DNA of 64,000 nucleotides from Luteibacter rhizovicinus. Its GTDB lineage: Bacteria > Pseudomonadota > Gammaproteobacteria > Xanthomonadales > Rhodanobacteraceae. The DNA is taken from NCBI RefSeq assembly GCF_004342265.1, contig NZ_SMCS01000003.1, positions 496,001-560,000 on the forward strand. The letters are read 5' to 3'. Shown here piece after piece: positions 41,739 to 50,262 of the stretch (position 1 is the first letter of the stretch; every line of letters starts with the position of its first letter). A model generated the notes under the pieces. It was not told the DNA's origin. It saw only the letters and a program-made list of their open reading frames with translations, and made no database searches. The position numbers and the translations under genes were made by a program.

Positions 41739-42731
41739 CTAGGCTATCTGCGGATGAGGAAAACGTATGCTCGCGATGCGGTTCGCACCGGGAAGCGTCC
41801 GCAGTTCCAGCGGCCACTGGAACCGGTCGCTCAGGCGCCGCGCGATCGCCAGATCGAAACCGTGCCGGTCGACCGATGTATGCGCCTTTCGCGCACTCGG
41901 CGCCTCGACCGCGTCGACAGCGGGATTGATCACGCTGACGCTGCCGGGCATCACCGTGACCACGATCCTGCCCTGATCGGTCTGCTGCAAGGCGTGCCGT
42001 ATCAGTTGTCCGCACAACACCGCGAAAACCCTTGGCGATGCATGCAGGGCGAAGGTGGCCGGTTCGTCCAGTATCAGTTCGACAGGACGTCCCGCGATCA
42101 GCTCGCGTGCGTATTCGACTTCCTGTCGCAGTACGTCGTTGACGATGAAATCTTCTTCGGCGAGGCCCTTGTCCGACTCTCGCGAAAGGATCAGGAACGC
42201 CTCTACAAGGGCTTCGAGTTCGCGTGCCGAACGACGGATGCGTTCCAGGGAACGATGACCGAATTCGCTGAGCAGCGGTTCGTCGGCGAGCATGTCCGAG
42301 GACATTTTGATCACCGTGAGCGGGCTGCGCAGTTCGTGACTCGCATCACGCGTGAAGTTGCGTTCGCGTTCGCCGTAGCTTTCGATGCGGGTGGCGAATC
42401 CGTGCAGGCTCTTCACCAGCGACACGACATCGCCATCGGACTTTCGCGACAGATGACCCGAACCGAAAACCTCCATGTCCGGACGGTTCGGATCCCATGT
42501 CTCCATCGCCCGTGCCAGCGCGGACACGGGCTTCCACTCCCGGGCGACGGCCATCCACGCCAGCCCGCCCGAACAGAGCACGACAGCGAGCACCGCCCAC
42601 AGGGGGGCCACGTTGTTCATGCCCATGAAGGTTGCAATCAGCACGACCACGATCTGCAACGCAAACACGATAGCCAGTCGTCGACCAAACGTGCCACGCC
42701 TTATCGCTGCCTGTTGTTCCCTGCCATCCAT
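41739..42731 (-). CDS. Sensor histidine kinase with atypical ATP-binding domain
   Basis: The 330-residue protein has two membrane helices (about 18-60) with almost no periplasmic loop, a HAMP-like linker and an intact dimerisation/phospho-acceptor helix (FTRDASHELRSPLTVIKMSS, H132). The catalytic domain is unusual: the N-box position reads GQLIRHALQQT without the usual Asn pair, no DxGxG G1 box is seen (region VSVINPAVDAVEAPSA), and only a G2-like HGFDLAIARRL remains. It may be a phosphatase-type or weak kinase. It lies 26 bases after its response regulator gene. Confidence 0.85.
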   Translation of the reverse strand: MDGREQQAAIRRGTFGRRLAIVFALQIVVVLIATFMGMNNVAPLWAVLAVVLCSGGLAWMAVAREWKPVSALARAMETWDPNRPDMEVFGSGHLSRKSDGDVVSLVKSLHGFATRIESYGERERNFTRDASHELRSPLTVIKMSSDMLADEPLLSEFGHRSLERIRRSARELEALVEAFLILSRESDKGLAEEDFIVNDVLRQEVEYARELIAGRPVELILDEPATFALHASPRVFAVLCGQLIRHALQQTDQGRIVVTVMPGSVSVINPAVDAVEAPSARKAHTSVDRHGFDLAIARRLSDRFQWPLELRTLPGANRIASIRFPHPQIA

Positions 42732-42757
42732 TCTGTTTACACCGAAGCCATCCTGTC

Positions 42758-43486
42758 TTAAGCCGATTGCGAAGCCGCAACCTCGGAATCGAGATCGGCG
42801 AGGCGGTAGCCGGCCGAATGAATGGTATGCAGCAGCGGCCGGCCGAATGGCTTGTCGATGACGCGGCGCAGATTGTAAAGATGCGAGCGCAGCGTGTCCG
42901 AATCGGGCAACGTGTCGCCCCAGATTTCCCGCTCGATATCGCGCCGGCTGACCACGCGCGGCGATTCGCGCATCAGGATCGCCAGCAGCTTCAGACCGAT
43001 GGGCGAAACCGTCAGTTCCTGACCTTCGCGGGTCAGCCGCAGCGTTGCCGTGTCCAGCGTCATGTCGCCGACATTGAGCACTTCGGACGACACCTGGCGA
43101 CGGTCGCGGCGGATCAGGGCGCGCAAGCGCGCTTCCAGCTCGCGGACTTCGAACGGCTTGACGAGATAATCGTCCGCACCCGCCTCGAGGCCCACCAGCT
43201 TGTCGTCCAGCGTATCGCGCGCGGTCAGCATCAGCACCGGCGTGGATTTCTTGGCGTCTTTACGCAGTTTGCGGCAAAGGTCCAGACCATCCATACCGGG
43301 CAACATCAGATCCAGCACGACGACGTCGTAACTATTGCTCACGGCCAGATGGAGGCCGCTGACGCCATCGGCGGCATAGTCCACGGAGTACCCCTTGCGC
43401 TCAAGGAACTCGCCGACCATTTCGGCAATTCCCCGATTATCTTCAACCAGGAGAATCAGCCCACTCTGTTCGTCGTGTGCGCTCAT
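42758..43486 (-). CDS. OmpR/PhoB-family response regulator
   Basis: The 242-residue protein has a receiver domain (GLILLVEDNRGIAEMVGEFLE; phospho-acceptor D59 in VVVLDLMLPGMDGLDL; Lys in DYLVKPFEVRELEARL) and a winged-helix C-terminus (LTVSPIGLKLLAILMRESPRVVSRRDIEREIWGD, DTLRSHLYNLRRVIDKPFG). It precedes the atypical kinase gene in the same orientation and is probably its partner. No target operator is recognised. Upstream lies a 164-base gap with a short palindrome. Confidence 0.94.
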   Translation of the reverse strand: MSAHDEQSGLILLVEDNRGIAEMVGEFLERKGYSVDYAADGVSGLHLAVSNSYDVVVLDLMLPGMDGLDLCRKLRKDAKKSTPVLMLTARDTLDDKLVGLEAGADDYLVKPFEVRELEARLRALIRRDRRQVSSEVLNVGDMTLDTATLRLTREGQELTVSPIGLKLLAILMRESPRVVSRRDIEREIWGDTLPDSDTLRSHLYNLRRVIDKPFGRPLLHTIHSAGYRLADLDSEVAASQSA

Positions 43487-43621
43487 CGACTTACTCCTCT
43501 GCTAATTCACAAATGTGAAGAGTTAACGGCCGGGCCGGTGAGAACAGCGTGAAGAGCCGCGATCGGTGTTCATCTTCGGGTAACCGATGTGGAGAAAACG
43601 TCGGGGGTGCGCGAAACCCCC

Positions 43622-43641
43622 TGCAGGAGCGCGCTCCTGCA
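43622..43641. repeat. Short perfect palindrome, REP-like core
   Basis: TGCAGGAGCGCGCTCCTGCA is a perfect 20-base palindrome 10 bases beyond the tesA stop. It shares GGAGCGC with the larger repeats and may act as the tesA transcript end; no T-run follows. Confidence 0.55.
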
Positions 43642-43650
43642 TAAGGGCAA

Positions 43651-44262
43651 TCAAAGTAGCGGCTTCAGTGCCGGCCATACGTTTTCCGCCACACGCGGCT
43701 CGCCTTTGGCGGTGGGGTGCAATCCGTCGTCCTGCATCAGCGACGGGTCCGTCGCGACGCCATCGAGCAGGAACGGCAAGAGGGCGACGCGGTGCTTCGC
43801 GGCGGCATCGCGATACACCGCGCGCAGACCGTCGCGATACTGCGGCCCGTAGTTGATCGGCAGTTCGATGCCCAGCAACAACACCTTCGAGCCAGCTTTA
43901 ACGCTGGCGGCAATCATCGCGTCCAGGTTTTCGCCCAGCTTCGCCAATGGCAGGCCACGCAGACCGTCGTTGGCGCCCAGCTCGATCACGACGACACCCG
44001 GCTTGTACTTCTCCAGCAGGGCCGGCAACCGGTTGCGGCCGCTCAGCGAGGTTTCTCCGCTGATGCTGGCATTGACGACCGCCCAGGCCGGCTCCATGTC
44101 CGAGGTACGCGCTTCCAGCAGGTGCACCCAGCCGGCTTCCACCGGAATGTTGTGCGCGGCCGATAGCGAGTCTCCGAGCACCAGGACAGTCCGTGGCGAT
44201 GGCGAAGCCGCGGCGGCGCTGGCGCACCACAGGAACAGCAACAGGATCAGGCAACGACGCAT
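43651..44262 (-). CDS. tesA: SGNH-type arylesterase / thioesterase I-like (TesA/EstA)
   Basis: The ATG at 44262, preceded by GGGAAGAA, yields 203 residues with a signal peptide (LILLLFLWCASAAAA). GDSLSAAHN holds the nucleophile Ser (about 32); VIELGANDGL is block III, and QDDGLHPTAKGE carries the catalytic Asp and His. The enzyme is a periplasmic esterase/lysophospholipase. As in E. coli it is divergent from ybbA/ybbP, but here the two start codons overlap by two bases. Confidence 0.93.
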   Translation of the reverse strand: MRRCLILLLFLWCASAAAASPSPRTVLVLGDSLSAAHNIPVEAGWVHLLEARTSDMEPAWAVVNASISGETSLSGRNRLPALLEKYKPGVVVIELGANDGLRGLPLAKLGENLDAMIAASVKAGSKVLLLGIELPINYGPQYRDGLRAVYRDAAAKHRVALLPFLLDGVATDPSLMQDDGLHPTAKGEPRVAENVWPALKPLL

Positions 44263-44947
44263 GAGCGATTCTTCCCGTGTTCTTCTCGAAGTAGTCGATG
44301 TTAGCAAGTCGGTTTCAGGCCCGGAGGGCCGGCTGGATATCCTGAGTGGCGTGAACCTCGCGGTCGCGAAAGGCGAGAGCTTCGCCATCGTCGGTGCGTC
44401 GGGCTCGGGCAAGACTACCCTGCTCGGCCTGATCGCCGGCCTGGACACGCCGACCACCGGCAGCATCCGCCTCGATGGCGAGGCACTGGAAAAAATGGAC
44501 GAAGAAGCGCGCGCGGCCGTACGCCGCCGCCTCGTCGGCTTCGTCTTCCAGTCGTTCCATCTGCTGCCAGCCCTGACCGCGGAAGAGAACGTCATGCTCC
44601 CGCTGGAACTGGAAGGCAACGACGATGCACGGGACCGCGCTCGCGAGGCGCTGGAATCGGTGGGCCTGGGCGCGCGACGCCGGCACTATCCCGCCCAGCT
44701 TTCCGGCGGCGAACAACAGCGCGTCGCGCTGGCGCGCGCGTTCGTGCACCGGCCGCGCGTACTGTTCGCCGACGAGCCCACCGGCAATCTGGATCAGCAC
44801 ACCGGCGAACACGTGGGCGACCTCCTTTTCGAACTCAATCGCGTCCACGCGACCACACTCATTCTCGTCACCCACGATCCGCATCTCGCCGGCCGTTGCA
44901 CACGTAGCGCGGCACTTCACGACGGTCGACTGGGAGTCGTGGCGTGA
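44261..44947 (+). CDS. ybbA: ABC transporter ATP-binding protein YbbA-like
   Basis: The 228-residue ATPase has Walker [16 protein letters not shown], signature [18 protein letters not shown] and Walker [13 protein letters not shown], in the MacB/LolD-type family that works with FtsX-like permeases. It starts at 44261 inside the first codon of the divergent tesA. The stop overlaps the permease GTG start by 4 bases. Its role with TesA is unknown even in E. coli; lipid or lipoprotein handling is a guess. Confidence 0.94.
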   Translation: MSDSSRVLLEVVDVSKSVSGPEGRLDILSGVNLAVAKGESFAIVGASGSGKTTLLGLIAGLDTPTTGSIRLDGEALEKMDEEARAAVRRRLVGFVFQSFHLLPALTAEENVMLPLELEGNDDARDRAREALESVGLGARRRHYPAQLSGGEQQRVALARAFVHRPRVLFADEPTGNLDQHTGEHVGDLLFELNRVHATTLILVTHDPHLAGRCTRSAALHDGRLGVVA

Positions 44948-47424
44948 ATGTCCTCCGGCTGGCCTTGCGTACGCTCCGTCGCGAATGGCACCTGGTCGAA
45001 CTGCGCACCCTCGCCGCGTCGCTGGTACTCGCCGTCGTCGCGCTTGGCGTCGTCGCCACGCTATCGACGCGTATCGAACGCGGCGTACTGGCCAGCGCCG
45101 CGGAACTGATTGGCGGCGACATGGGTATCTCCGCACCCTCGGCGCTGCCGGCGCCGCTGGTCGACGCCGCGCGCCAGCGCGGACTTTCCAGCACGCGCGG
45201 CGCGACCTTCCCCAGCGTCGCCTTTGTCGACCAGCGTAGCCAGCTGGTCGACGTCCTCGCGAGCGATGCGTCCTATCCCCTGCGCGGCACGCTGGAAATC
45301 CGCGGCATCGACGGTCAGGACCGTGTCGCGCATGCACCGCCGCCGGGCGAGGTCTATCTCGACCATCGCGCGATGGTGGGTCTCGGCATCCAGCCGGGCC
45401 AGACCGTGCAACTGGGTGGCCGCGACCTGAAAGTCACGGCCGAACTTATCCGCCTGCCCGATGGCGGCGAACTGTTCGCACTGGCGCCGCGCGCAATGAT
45501 GAGTCTCGACGACGCAAACGCCGCCGGCCTGCTCGCCACCGGCAGCCGCGCGCGGCATCGTCTGCTGGTCGCAGGCACGCTCGCCGAGGTCGCCGACTGG
45601 CGACGTTTCGTCGAAACCCAGTCGTTGCCGCAGGGCGCCGAACTGATCACGCCGGAACAGACGCAGGAACGCATGCGCACCGCGTTCGACCGCGCCAGTT
45701 CGTTCCTGCGGCTAACCGCGCTGCTGTCCGCGCTGCTTGCCGGCGTCGCCATCGCGCTCGCGGCGTCGCGTTACGCGCGCCGGAAGACGAACGAAGTCGC
45801 CCTGCTCCGCGCCCTGGGCACACCGCGTCGCCGCGTCGCCGCCCTGCTGATCGCCACGCTGGCCGCGCTGGCCTTGCCCGCCGCGGCGATCGGCGTCGTG
45901 ATTTCGCTCGCACTCGCACAAGGCGCCTGGTATTTCGCGAGCCAGATGTTCGCCGGCGTGCCGACAACCTTGCCGCTCAGCCCCGCCTTCGCCTCCGCTG
46001 CCGTGGGTCTGGCCGTACTGGCGGGCTTCGCGCTTCCGCCCCTGGTACGTCTGGCGGAAGTACCGCCTGTTGCCGTTTTCAGGGACAGCGTGAGCCGTAG
46101 CGTCCGTCGTTTCGACGCGCTCTACCTGGTACCGCTGGTCGTCGCGCTCGCACTGGTCTGGCTGCAAGCCGATTCGGCGAAACTCGCAGGCATCCTCGCC
46201 GTCAGCCTTACCGGTGTCGCGGTGGTGGCGGCCGGCCTCTCCGCCCTGCTCCTATGGATCGCGCGGCGTGTCGCGCCCGGCGCGCATCCGGCATTGCGCC
46301 TTGGCCTCGCGGCACTCGCCCGGCGTCGCGGACTCAGCCTCATCCAGGCAACGGCCCTATCGTTGGGACTGTGCGCTTTGCTCCTGCTCGCGGTCATCGC
46401 GCCCGCATTGCTCGACGGCTGGCGTCGCGAACTTCCCGCCGACACACCCAACTGGTTCGCACTCAACCTGCAGGACGACCAGCGCGCCGACTTCGAACAT
46501 CGACTCGCCGGCCTCGGCGCCAACAAACTCAACATGCTCCCGCTCGCGGTCGGCAAACTCACCGCCATCAACGACAAGCCCATCGCCCAGCTCACCTTCA
46601 AGGACGAACGCGCGAAAGACTGGTCCGACCGGCAGTTACGTCTGTCCTGGAGCGGCGACCTGCCTCCGTCGAACGTGCTCGTCGGCGGCCAGTGGTCCGG
46701 CGAACGGCCGGCGCAGGCGGAGGTATCCATCGATACAACGTGGCGCGATATGTTCGGTCTGAAAATCGGCGATCGCATGCGCTTCGTCATCGGCGAAGGC
46801 GAAGTGGAAGCGCGCGTGGCAAGCGTCCGCCAGGTCGACTGGAGTTCGTTCCGCGTCAACTTCTTCCTGCTCCTCGATCCCGCCCACGCAGCCGATCTGC
46901 CGCACACCTGGCTGGCCAGTTTCTACCTGCCGCGCGGACACGCCGACGACCTAGCGAGGCTATCGCGCGATTACGGCAACCTCAGTCTGGTCGATGTCGA
47001 TGCACTGCTCGACCGGGTCAGGGAAATCGTCGATCGCGTCGGCTCCGCCGTGCGCTGGGTACTCGGCTTCAGTCTGCTAGCCGGCGCACTCGTCCTTGCC
47101 GCCGCGCTGGCTGCAAGCGCGCAGGAACGCCGCCACGAAGCCGCGCTGCTGCGCACGCTGGGTGCAAGACGCGGTCAGCTACGTGCGGCGGCCGCTTGCG
47201 AATTCGCATTGCTGGGATTGGTCGCCGGACTCACCGCGGCACTGGGCGCTACCGGTGCGGGTATCTGGCTGGGGAATGCGATCTTCCATATCGAAGGCTT
47301 CGTGCCGCCGCTGTGGCCATTGATCGGTGCCGCCGCACTCGCTGCGTTCGTTGTCATGGCCATCGGATTGTTCGGTACACGGAAGGTGTTGCGAACGTCG
47401 CCCATGGAGTTGTTGCGGGAGTAA
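44944..47424 (+). CDS. ybbP: ABC transporter permease YbbP-like (FtsX-family)
   Basis: The 826-residue protein starts with GTG at 44944. It has one N-terminal helix (LAASLVLAVVALGVVATL), a large periplasmic domain, a first FtsX block (LTALLSALLAGVAIALAASRYARRKTNEVALLRALG), a second half with the same plan and a final block ending ETSPMELLRE-like TSPMELLRE. Two FtsX domains with about ten membrane helices match E. coli YbbP. It pairs with the ATPase gene just upstream. Confidence 0.93.
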   Translation: MNVLRLALRTLRREWHLVELRTLAASLVLAVVALGVVATLSTRIERGVLASAAELIGGDMGISAPSALPAPLVDAARQRGLSSTRGATFPSVAFVDQRSQLVDVLASDASYPLRGTLEIRGIDGQDRVAHAPPPGEVYLDHRAMVGLGIQPGQTVQLGGRDLKVTAELIRLPDGGELFALAPRAMMSLDDANAAGLLATGSRARHRLLVAGTLAEVADWRRFVETQSLPQGAELITPEQTQERMRTAFDRASSFLRLTALLSALLAGVAIALAASRYARRKTNEVALLRALGTPRRRVAALLIATLAALALPAAAIGVVISLALAQGAWYFASQMFAGVPTTLPLSPAFASAAVGLAVLAGFALPPLVRLAEVPPVAVFRDSVSRSVRRFDALYLVPLVVALALVWLQADSAKLAGILAVSLTGVAVVAAGLSALLLWIARRVAPGAHPALRLGLAALARRRGLSLIQATALSLGLCALLLLAVIAPALLDGWRRELPADTPNWFALNLQDDQRADFEHRLAGLGANKLNMLPLAVGKLTAINDKPIAQLTFKDERAKDWSDRQLRLSWSGDLPPSNVLVGGQWSGERPAQAEVSIDTTWRDMFGLKIGDRMRFVIGEGEVEARVASVRQVDWSSFRVNFFLLLDPAHAADLPHTWLASFYLPRGHADDLARLSRDYGNLSLVDVDALLDRVREIVDRVGSAVRWVLGFSLLAGALVLAAALAASAQERRHEAALLRTLGARRGQLRAAAACEFALLGLVAGLTAALGATGAGIWLGNAIFHIEGFVPPLWPLIGAAALAAFVVMAIGLFGTRKVLRTSPMELLRE

Positions 47425-47460
47425 AACATCGCAACAAAAGATCCTGTCGCCCCGTTACAC

Positions 47461-47500
47461 CCTCACCGTCGCTCCTGCCCAGGCAGGAGCGACGGTGAGG
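47461..47500. repeat. Near-perfect 40-base palindrome
   Basis: Arms 47461-47479 and 47482-47500 (19 bp each, starting CCTCACCGTCGCTCCTGCC) are exact complements around a two-base centre. It starts 37 bases after the ybbP stop and could act as its transcript end, although no T-run follows. Confidence 0.85.
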
Positions 47501-47568
47501 GGTGAGGCGGCGCGAGAGGACGTCAGCGATTCGCTTTAGCTCGTCACACTCATTGCCTCACCGCTCGG

Positions 47569-47767
47569 TGGAACCAGCCGTCCCCCTCGCCGGGCCCGGT
47601 AGGAGGGTGAGGGTGGACTGGCGGATAAGGCCCCCGAAGGGGGGAAGGGGCAGGACGCCCCTTCCTCGGTGCGCGGGCAGGAAGCCCGCTCACCGAGCCC
47701 CGCCAGTCCACCCGCGTCGCGCAGCGACCGCCCGACGTGGGCCCGGCGAGGGGGACGGCTGGTTCCA
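47569..47767. repeat. Nested inverted-repeat element, about 200 bp
   Basis: Outer 29-base arms (47569-47597 and 47739-47767) are perfect inverted copies containing CCGTCCCCCTCGCCGGGCCC. Inside are a second pair of 14-base arms (GGGTGGACTGGCGG at 47611-47624 and its complement at 47700-47713) and a third hairpin (CTCGGTG...GCGGGC with GCCCGC...CACCGAG, about 47665-47698). No open frame of note is present. It is unlike the TGTGGGAGCGCG repeats and may be a non-autonomous mobile element or a structured transcript. Confidence 0.8.
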
Positions 47768-47826
47768 TGCGACGACGCCCCGAATGACGGTGCTCTTCTA
47801 GCAACACGCCGCAAAGCAAACCACGA

Positions 47827-48303
47827 CTACAAAGCGGGCGAAACCATATCCAACGCCATGACAATCGCATCCTCACGCCCAGACTTAGCCGGGTAATACC
47901 CCGGCCGCCGCCCGATCTGCGCAAACCCCAGCGACTCGTACAACCCCTTGGCCACAGGATTGGAAGGTCGCACTTCGAGGAATACGCGCTCGGTGCCATA
48001 CCAGCGCGCCAGATCCAGCAAGCGCCCCATCATCCGCCGGCCATACCCCAATCCCCGGTGCTGATTCGCAATGCAGATATTCAGCACATGCGCCTCGCCG
48101 GCAGCCACCGACAAGATGCCGTAACCGGCGATTTCCCCGTCGTGCACGATTACCCAGCAGTTATGTCCCACCTGCAGACAGTCGCGAAAAATACCGGCGG
48201 TCCAGGGAAAGTCGTACGACTCCTGCTCGATCGCGACCACGGCGTCCAGATCCTCGCGATGCATCGCGCGAACTTCCGTCGAGGGTCGGGCAACCGCAAC
48301 CAT
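47827..48303 (-). CDS. rimI: Ribosomal-protein S18 alanine N-acetyltransferase
   Basis: The ATG at 48303 gives 158 residues, the normal RimI length. The GNAT fold shows VVAIEQESYDFPWTAGIFRDCL (the RimI-typical PW element), AHVLNICIANQHRGLGYGRRMM for acetyl-CoA binding, and VRPSNPVAKGLYESLGFAQIGRRPGYYP. It acetylates the N-terminus of S18. The holD-like gene is 5 bases upstream, the classical gammaproteobacterial holD-rimI arrangement. Confidence 0.94.
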   Translation of the reverse strand: MVAVARPSTEVRAMHREDLDAVVAIEQESYDFPWTAGIFRDCLQVGHNCWVIVHDGEIAGYGILSVAAGEAHVLNICIANQHRGLGYGRRMMGRLLDLARWYGTERVFLEVRPSNPVAKGLYESLGFAQIGRRPGYYPAKSGREDAIVMALDMVSPAL

Positions 48304-48308
48304 TCCGG

Positions 48309-48791
48309 TCAGCTCGTGGCCAGTGCGCGCCTCAGGGCGCGCAGGCCATTCCACAAACGCCGCTTGGCGGCGGGATCGGCCAGGACGGCCGCAGGCGTAT
48401 CGACCAGGACGATGTGCGCCGCGCTCATCACGGCCGCGGGAAGATCGTGTCCCAGCGCACGGGCCTGACCTTCGCCAAACACTAGATAGGAGCGCGCCAC
48501 CGGCACCGGTCCAAGCCCCTGCGCGCCGACTTCCAGCCGCGCCGCACGGGCCACGACCGAACCCGAAGCACGCAAGGCGCGGCCCAGCAGATCGAGTTCG
48601 CGTTCGCTGCAACCGGCCGGAATGACGACCACACAGACCGCATCGACACCCATGACCGAACCGCCGGCATCATGCGCGGAGTCGTCGACAGCGACGCCCG
48701 GCGACGTCCGCAGACGCCATGGCGTGACGCCCATGACGCGAAGCAGGCGTGCGCGCCTGCGTGGATCGGCGATGGCGGCAACAGCGGCCAC
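48309..48791 (-). CDS. HolD-like protein (DNA polymerase III psi-subunit-like)
   Basis: The 160-residue protein begins with GTG. The N-terminal RLLRVMGVTPWRLR resembles the conserved psi segment LxxMGIxxWxLR that binds the chi and tau subunits, and the C-terminus VMSAAHIVLVDTPAAVLADPAAKRRLWNGLRALR resembles the HolD end. Synteny with rimI directly downstream supports the call. Sequence conservation of psi is low, so I leave the symbol empty. The middle part is rich in Ala and Val. Confidence 0.65.
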   Translation of the reverse strand: MAAVAAIADPRRRARLLRVMGVTPWRLRTSPGVAVDDSAHDAGGSVMGVDAVCVVVIPAGCSERELDLLGRALRASGSVVARAARLEVGAQGLGPVPVARSYLVFGEGQARALGHDLPAAVMSAAHIVLVDTPAAVLADPAAKRRLWNGLRALRRALATS

Positions 48792-48794
48792 CGG

Positions 48795-49580
48795 TCAGTC
48801 CTGCGCCCGCGCGTGCCGACGCGCGCGCCGACGATGGGTCGCACGACCCCAAAGTGTCATCACCGGACCGGACACCACGTAGATGACGGCCACGGCGAAA
48901 AGAACGCGTGCCGTGTCGATCAGCAGCGCCACCACGATCAGCACCGCGGCAATCAGCCAGATAAACGACACGCGGTCGCCCTTCGGCCAGGCCTTGAAGC
49001 TGTAATAGCGCACGTTGCTGACCATCAGAAGGCCGGCAAGAATGGCCAGCGGCATGGCGAAGAACGCCACCGACGGCCCCGGAATATCGAATTTTTCCAT
49101 GGTCCAGACGAAGGACATGCACAGCCCCGCGGCCGCCGGGCTGGCAAGACCCTGGAAATAGCGCTTATCGGCGACGCCCACCTGGGTGTTGAACCGCGCG
49201 AGGCGAAGCGCCGCGCAGACCGCATAGATGAAGGCGGCCGCCCAGCCGATCTTGCCCCAGACCCGGCCGTAGTCGGCCAGGGACGAGAGCGCCCAGGTGT
49301 ACATGACCAGCGCGGGCGCCAGGCCAAAGCTGACCAGGTCGGACAGGGAGTCGTACTGGACGCCGAATTCGCTCTGCGTATTGGTCATACGCGCCACGCG
49401 CCCGTCCATGCCGTCCAGCACGCCAGCGACGAACACGGCGAATGCCGCCGTCGCGTAGTGCCCGTTGATGGCGGACACAATGGCGTAGAAGCCCGAAAAC
49501 ATGGCTCCCGTGGTGAACAGGTTCGGCAGAAGGTAGATGCCGCGATGGCGCGGCGCCCGAGCGGGAGTCGGATCGGTCAT
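48795..49580 (-). CDS. pssA: CDP-diacylglycerol-serine O-phosphatidyltransferase
   Basis: The ATG at 49580 gives 261 residues; a longer GTG start at 49604 is possible. The CDP-alcohol phosphotransferase motif DGMDGRVARMTNTQSEFGVQYDSLSD is complete, with all catalytic Asp residues. About eight hydrophobic segments follow the plan of the type II integral-membrane enzyme (PssA of Bacillus type) and not the soluble E. coli form. It makes phosphatidylserine, precursor of phosphatidylethanolamine. Confidence 0.94.
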   Translation of the reverse strand: MTDPTPARAPRHRGIYLLPNLFTTGAMFSGFYAIVSAINGHYATAAFAVFVAGVLDGMDGRVARMTNTQSEFGVQYDSLSDLVSFGLAPALVMYTWALSSLADYGRVWGKIGWAAAFIYAVCAALRLARFNTQVGVADKRYFQGLASPAAAGLCMSFVWTMEKFDIPGPSVAFFAMPLAILAGLLMVSNVRYYSFKAWPKGDRVSFIWLIAAVLIVVALLIDTARVLFAVAVIYVVSGPVMTLWGRATHRRRARRHARAQD

Positions 49581-49741
49581 GGTCCATTCCGGGACGGTGG
49601 GCAATCAGTTTAATGGACTGGGACGATGCGTGCGTAGACCGCCTGCCGCGTGTCCTGGGTCACATTGCGGGACGGGCCGCTTGTATGCGCCCGCCACGGA
49701 TGATAACTGTACCCGCGCCATCACCCACTGGATTCCGCTCC

Positions 49742-50161
49742 ATGCGCCGTTACCTGGTCGTCGCTCTGCTCGTTTCGGTTGCCACCATGGCCCACGGCCA
49801 GGCGCAGTTCTATAAGTGGAAGGACGCGCAAGGCGTCACCCACTACACCGATGCTCCGCCGACCACCGGCACGAAGTTCGACAAGGTCCATACCAACGGG
49901 ACCGCCGAGGCTCCGGGGCCCGTTCCCGTGCCCGCGCCAGCCCCGGCGGCCGCGAACAAGGCTCCGGCCGGGACTACCGCCGACACGCCGGACAACCGGA
50001 AGAAGCTCTGCACGCAGCTGAAAGCCAACATCGACCTGCTGGCGTCGAGCCAGCCCGTCTCGGCCGACGACGGCAAAGGCGGCCAGACACAGCTGGATGC
50101 CAACGGCCGCAAGCAGCAGCAGGAAGCGGCTCAGACGCAATACCAGACTTACTGCAAGTAA
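49742..50161 (+). CDS. DUF4124-domain exported protein
   Basis: The 139-residue protein has a signal peptide (YLVVALLVSVATMAHGQ) directly followed by QFYKWKDAQGVTHYTDAPP, the DUF4124 signature. A Pro/Ala-rich linker (about 55-80) leads to a short helical, Gln-rich C-terminus ending in Cys-Lys. Such proteins are common periplasmic or envelope proteins in Xanthomonadales and lack an assigned function. It is divergent from pssA with a 160-base gap. Confidence 0.88.
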   Translation: MRRYLVVALLVSVATMAHGQAQFYKWKDAQGVTHYTDAPPTTGTKFDKVHTNGTAEAPGPVPVPAPAPAAANKAPAGTTADTPDNRKKLCTQLKANIDLLASSQPVSADDGKGGQTQLDANGRKQQQEAAQTQYQTYCK

Positions 50162-50226
50162 TCGGCCGACGGCCCTGAGCCGGATTCCGCGCCGCCCCGG
50201 ACGGGCGCGTGGCCATGGTGCACGCC

Positions 50227-50232
50227 TATAAT
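50227..50232 (+). promoter_or_regulatory. Candidate -10 element of proS
   Basis: A perfect TATAAT lies 31 bases before the proS ATG. No good -35 hexamer is visible upstream, so regulation or an activator may matter if this is the true start site. Confidence 0.45.
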
Positions 50233-50262
50233 CTCCTTCTTTACCCCCGGATCTTCAGACTC

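Noticed and set aside
40914-42761. 615-codon plus-strand frame opposite the isoaspartyl peptidase and histidine kinase
   Set aside because: It crosses two real genes and the gap between them and has Arg/His-rich composition without motifs.
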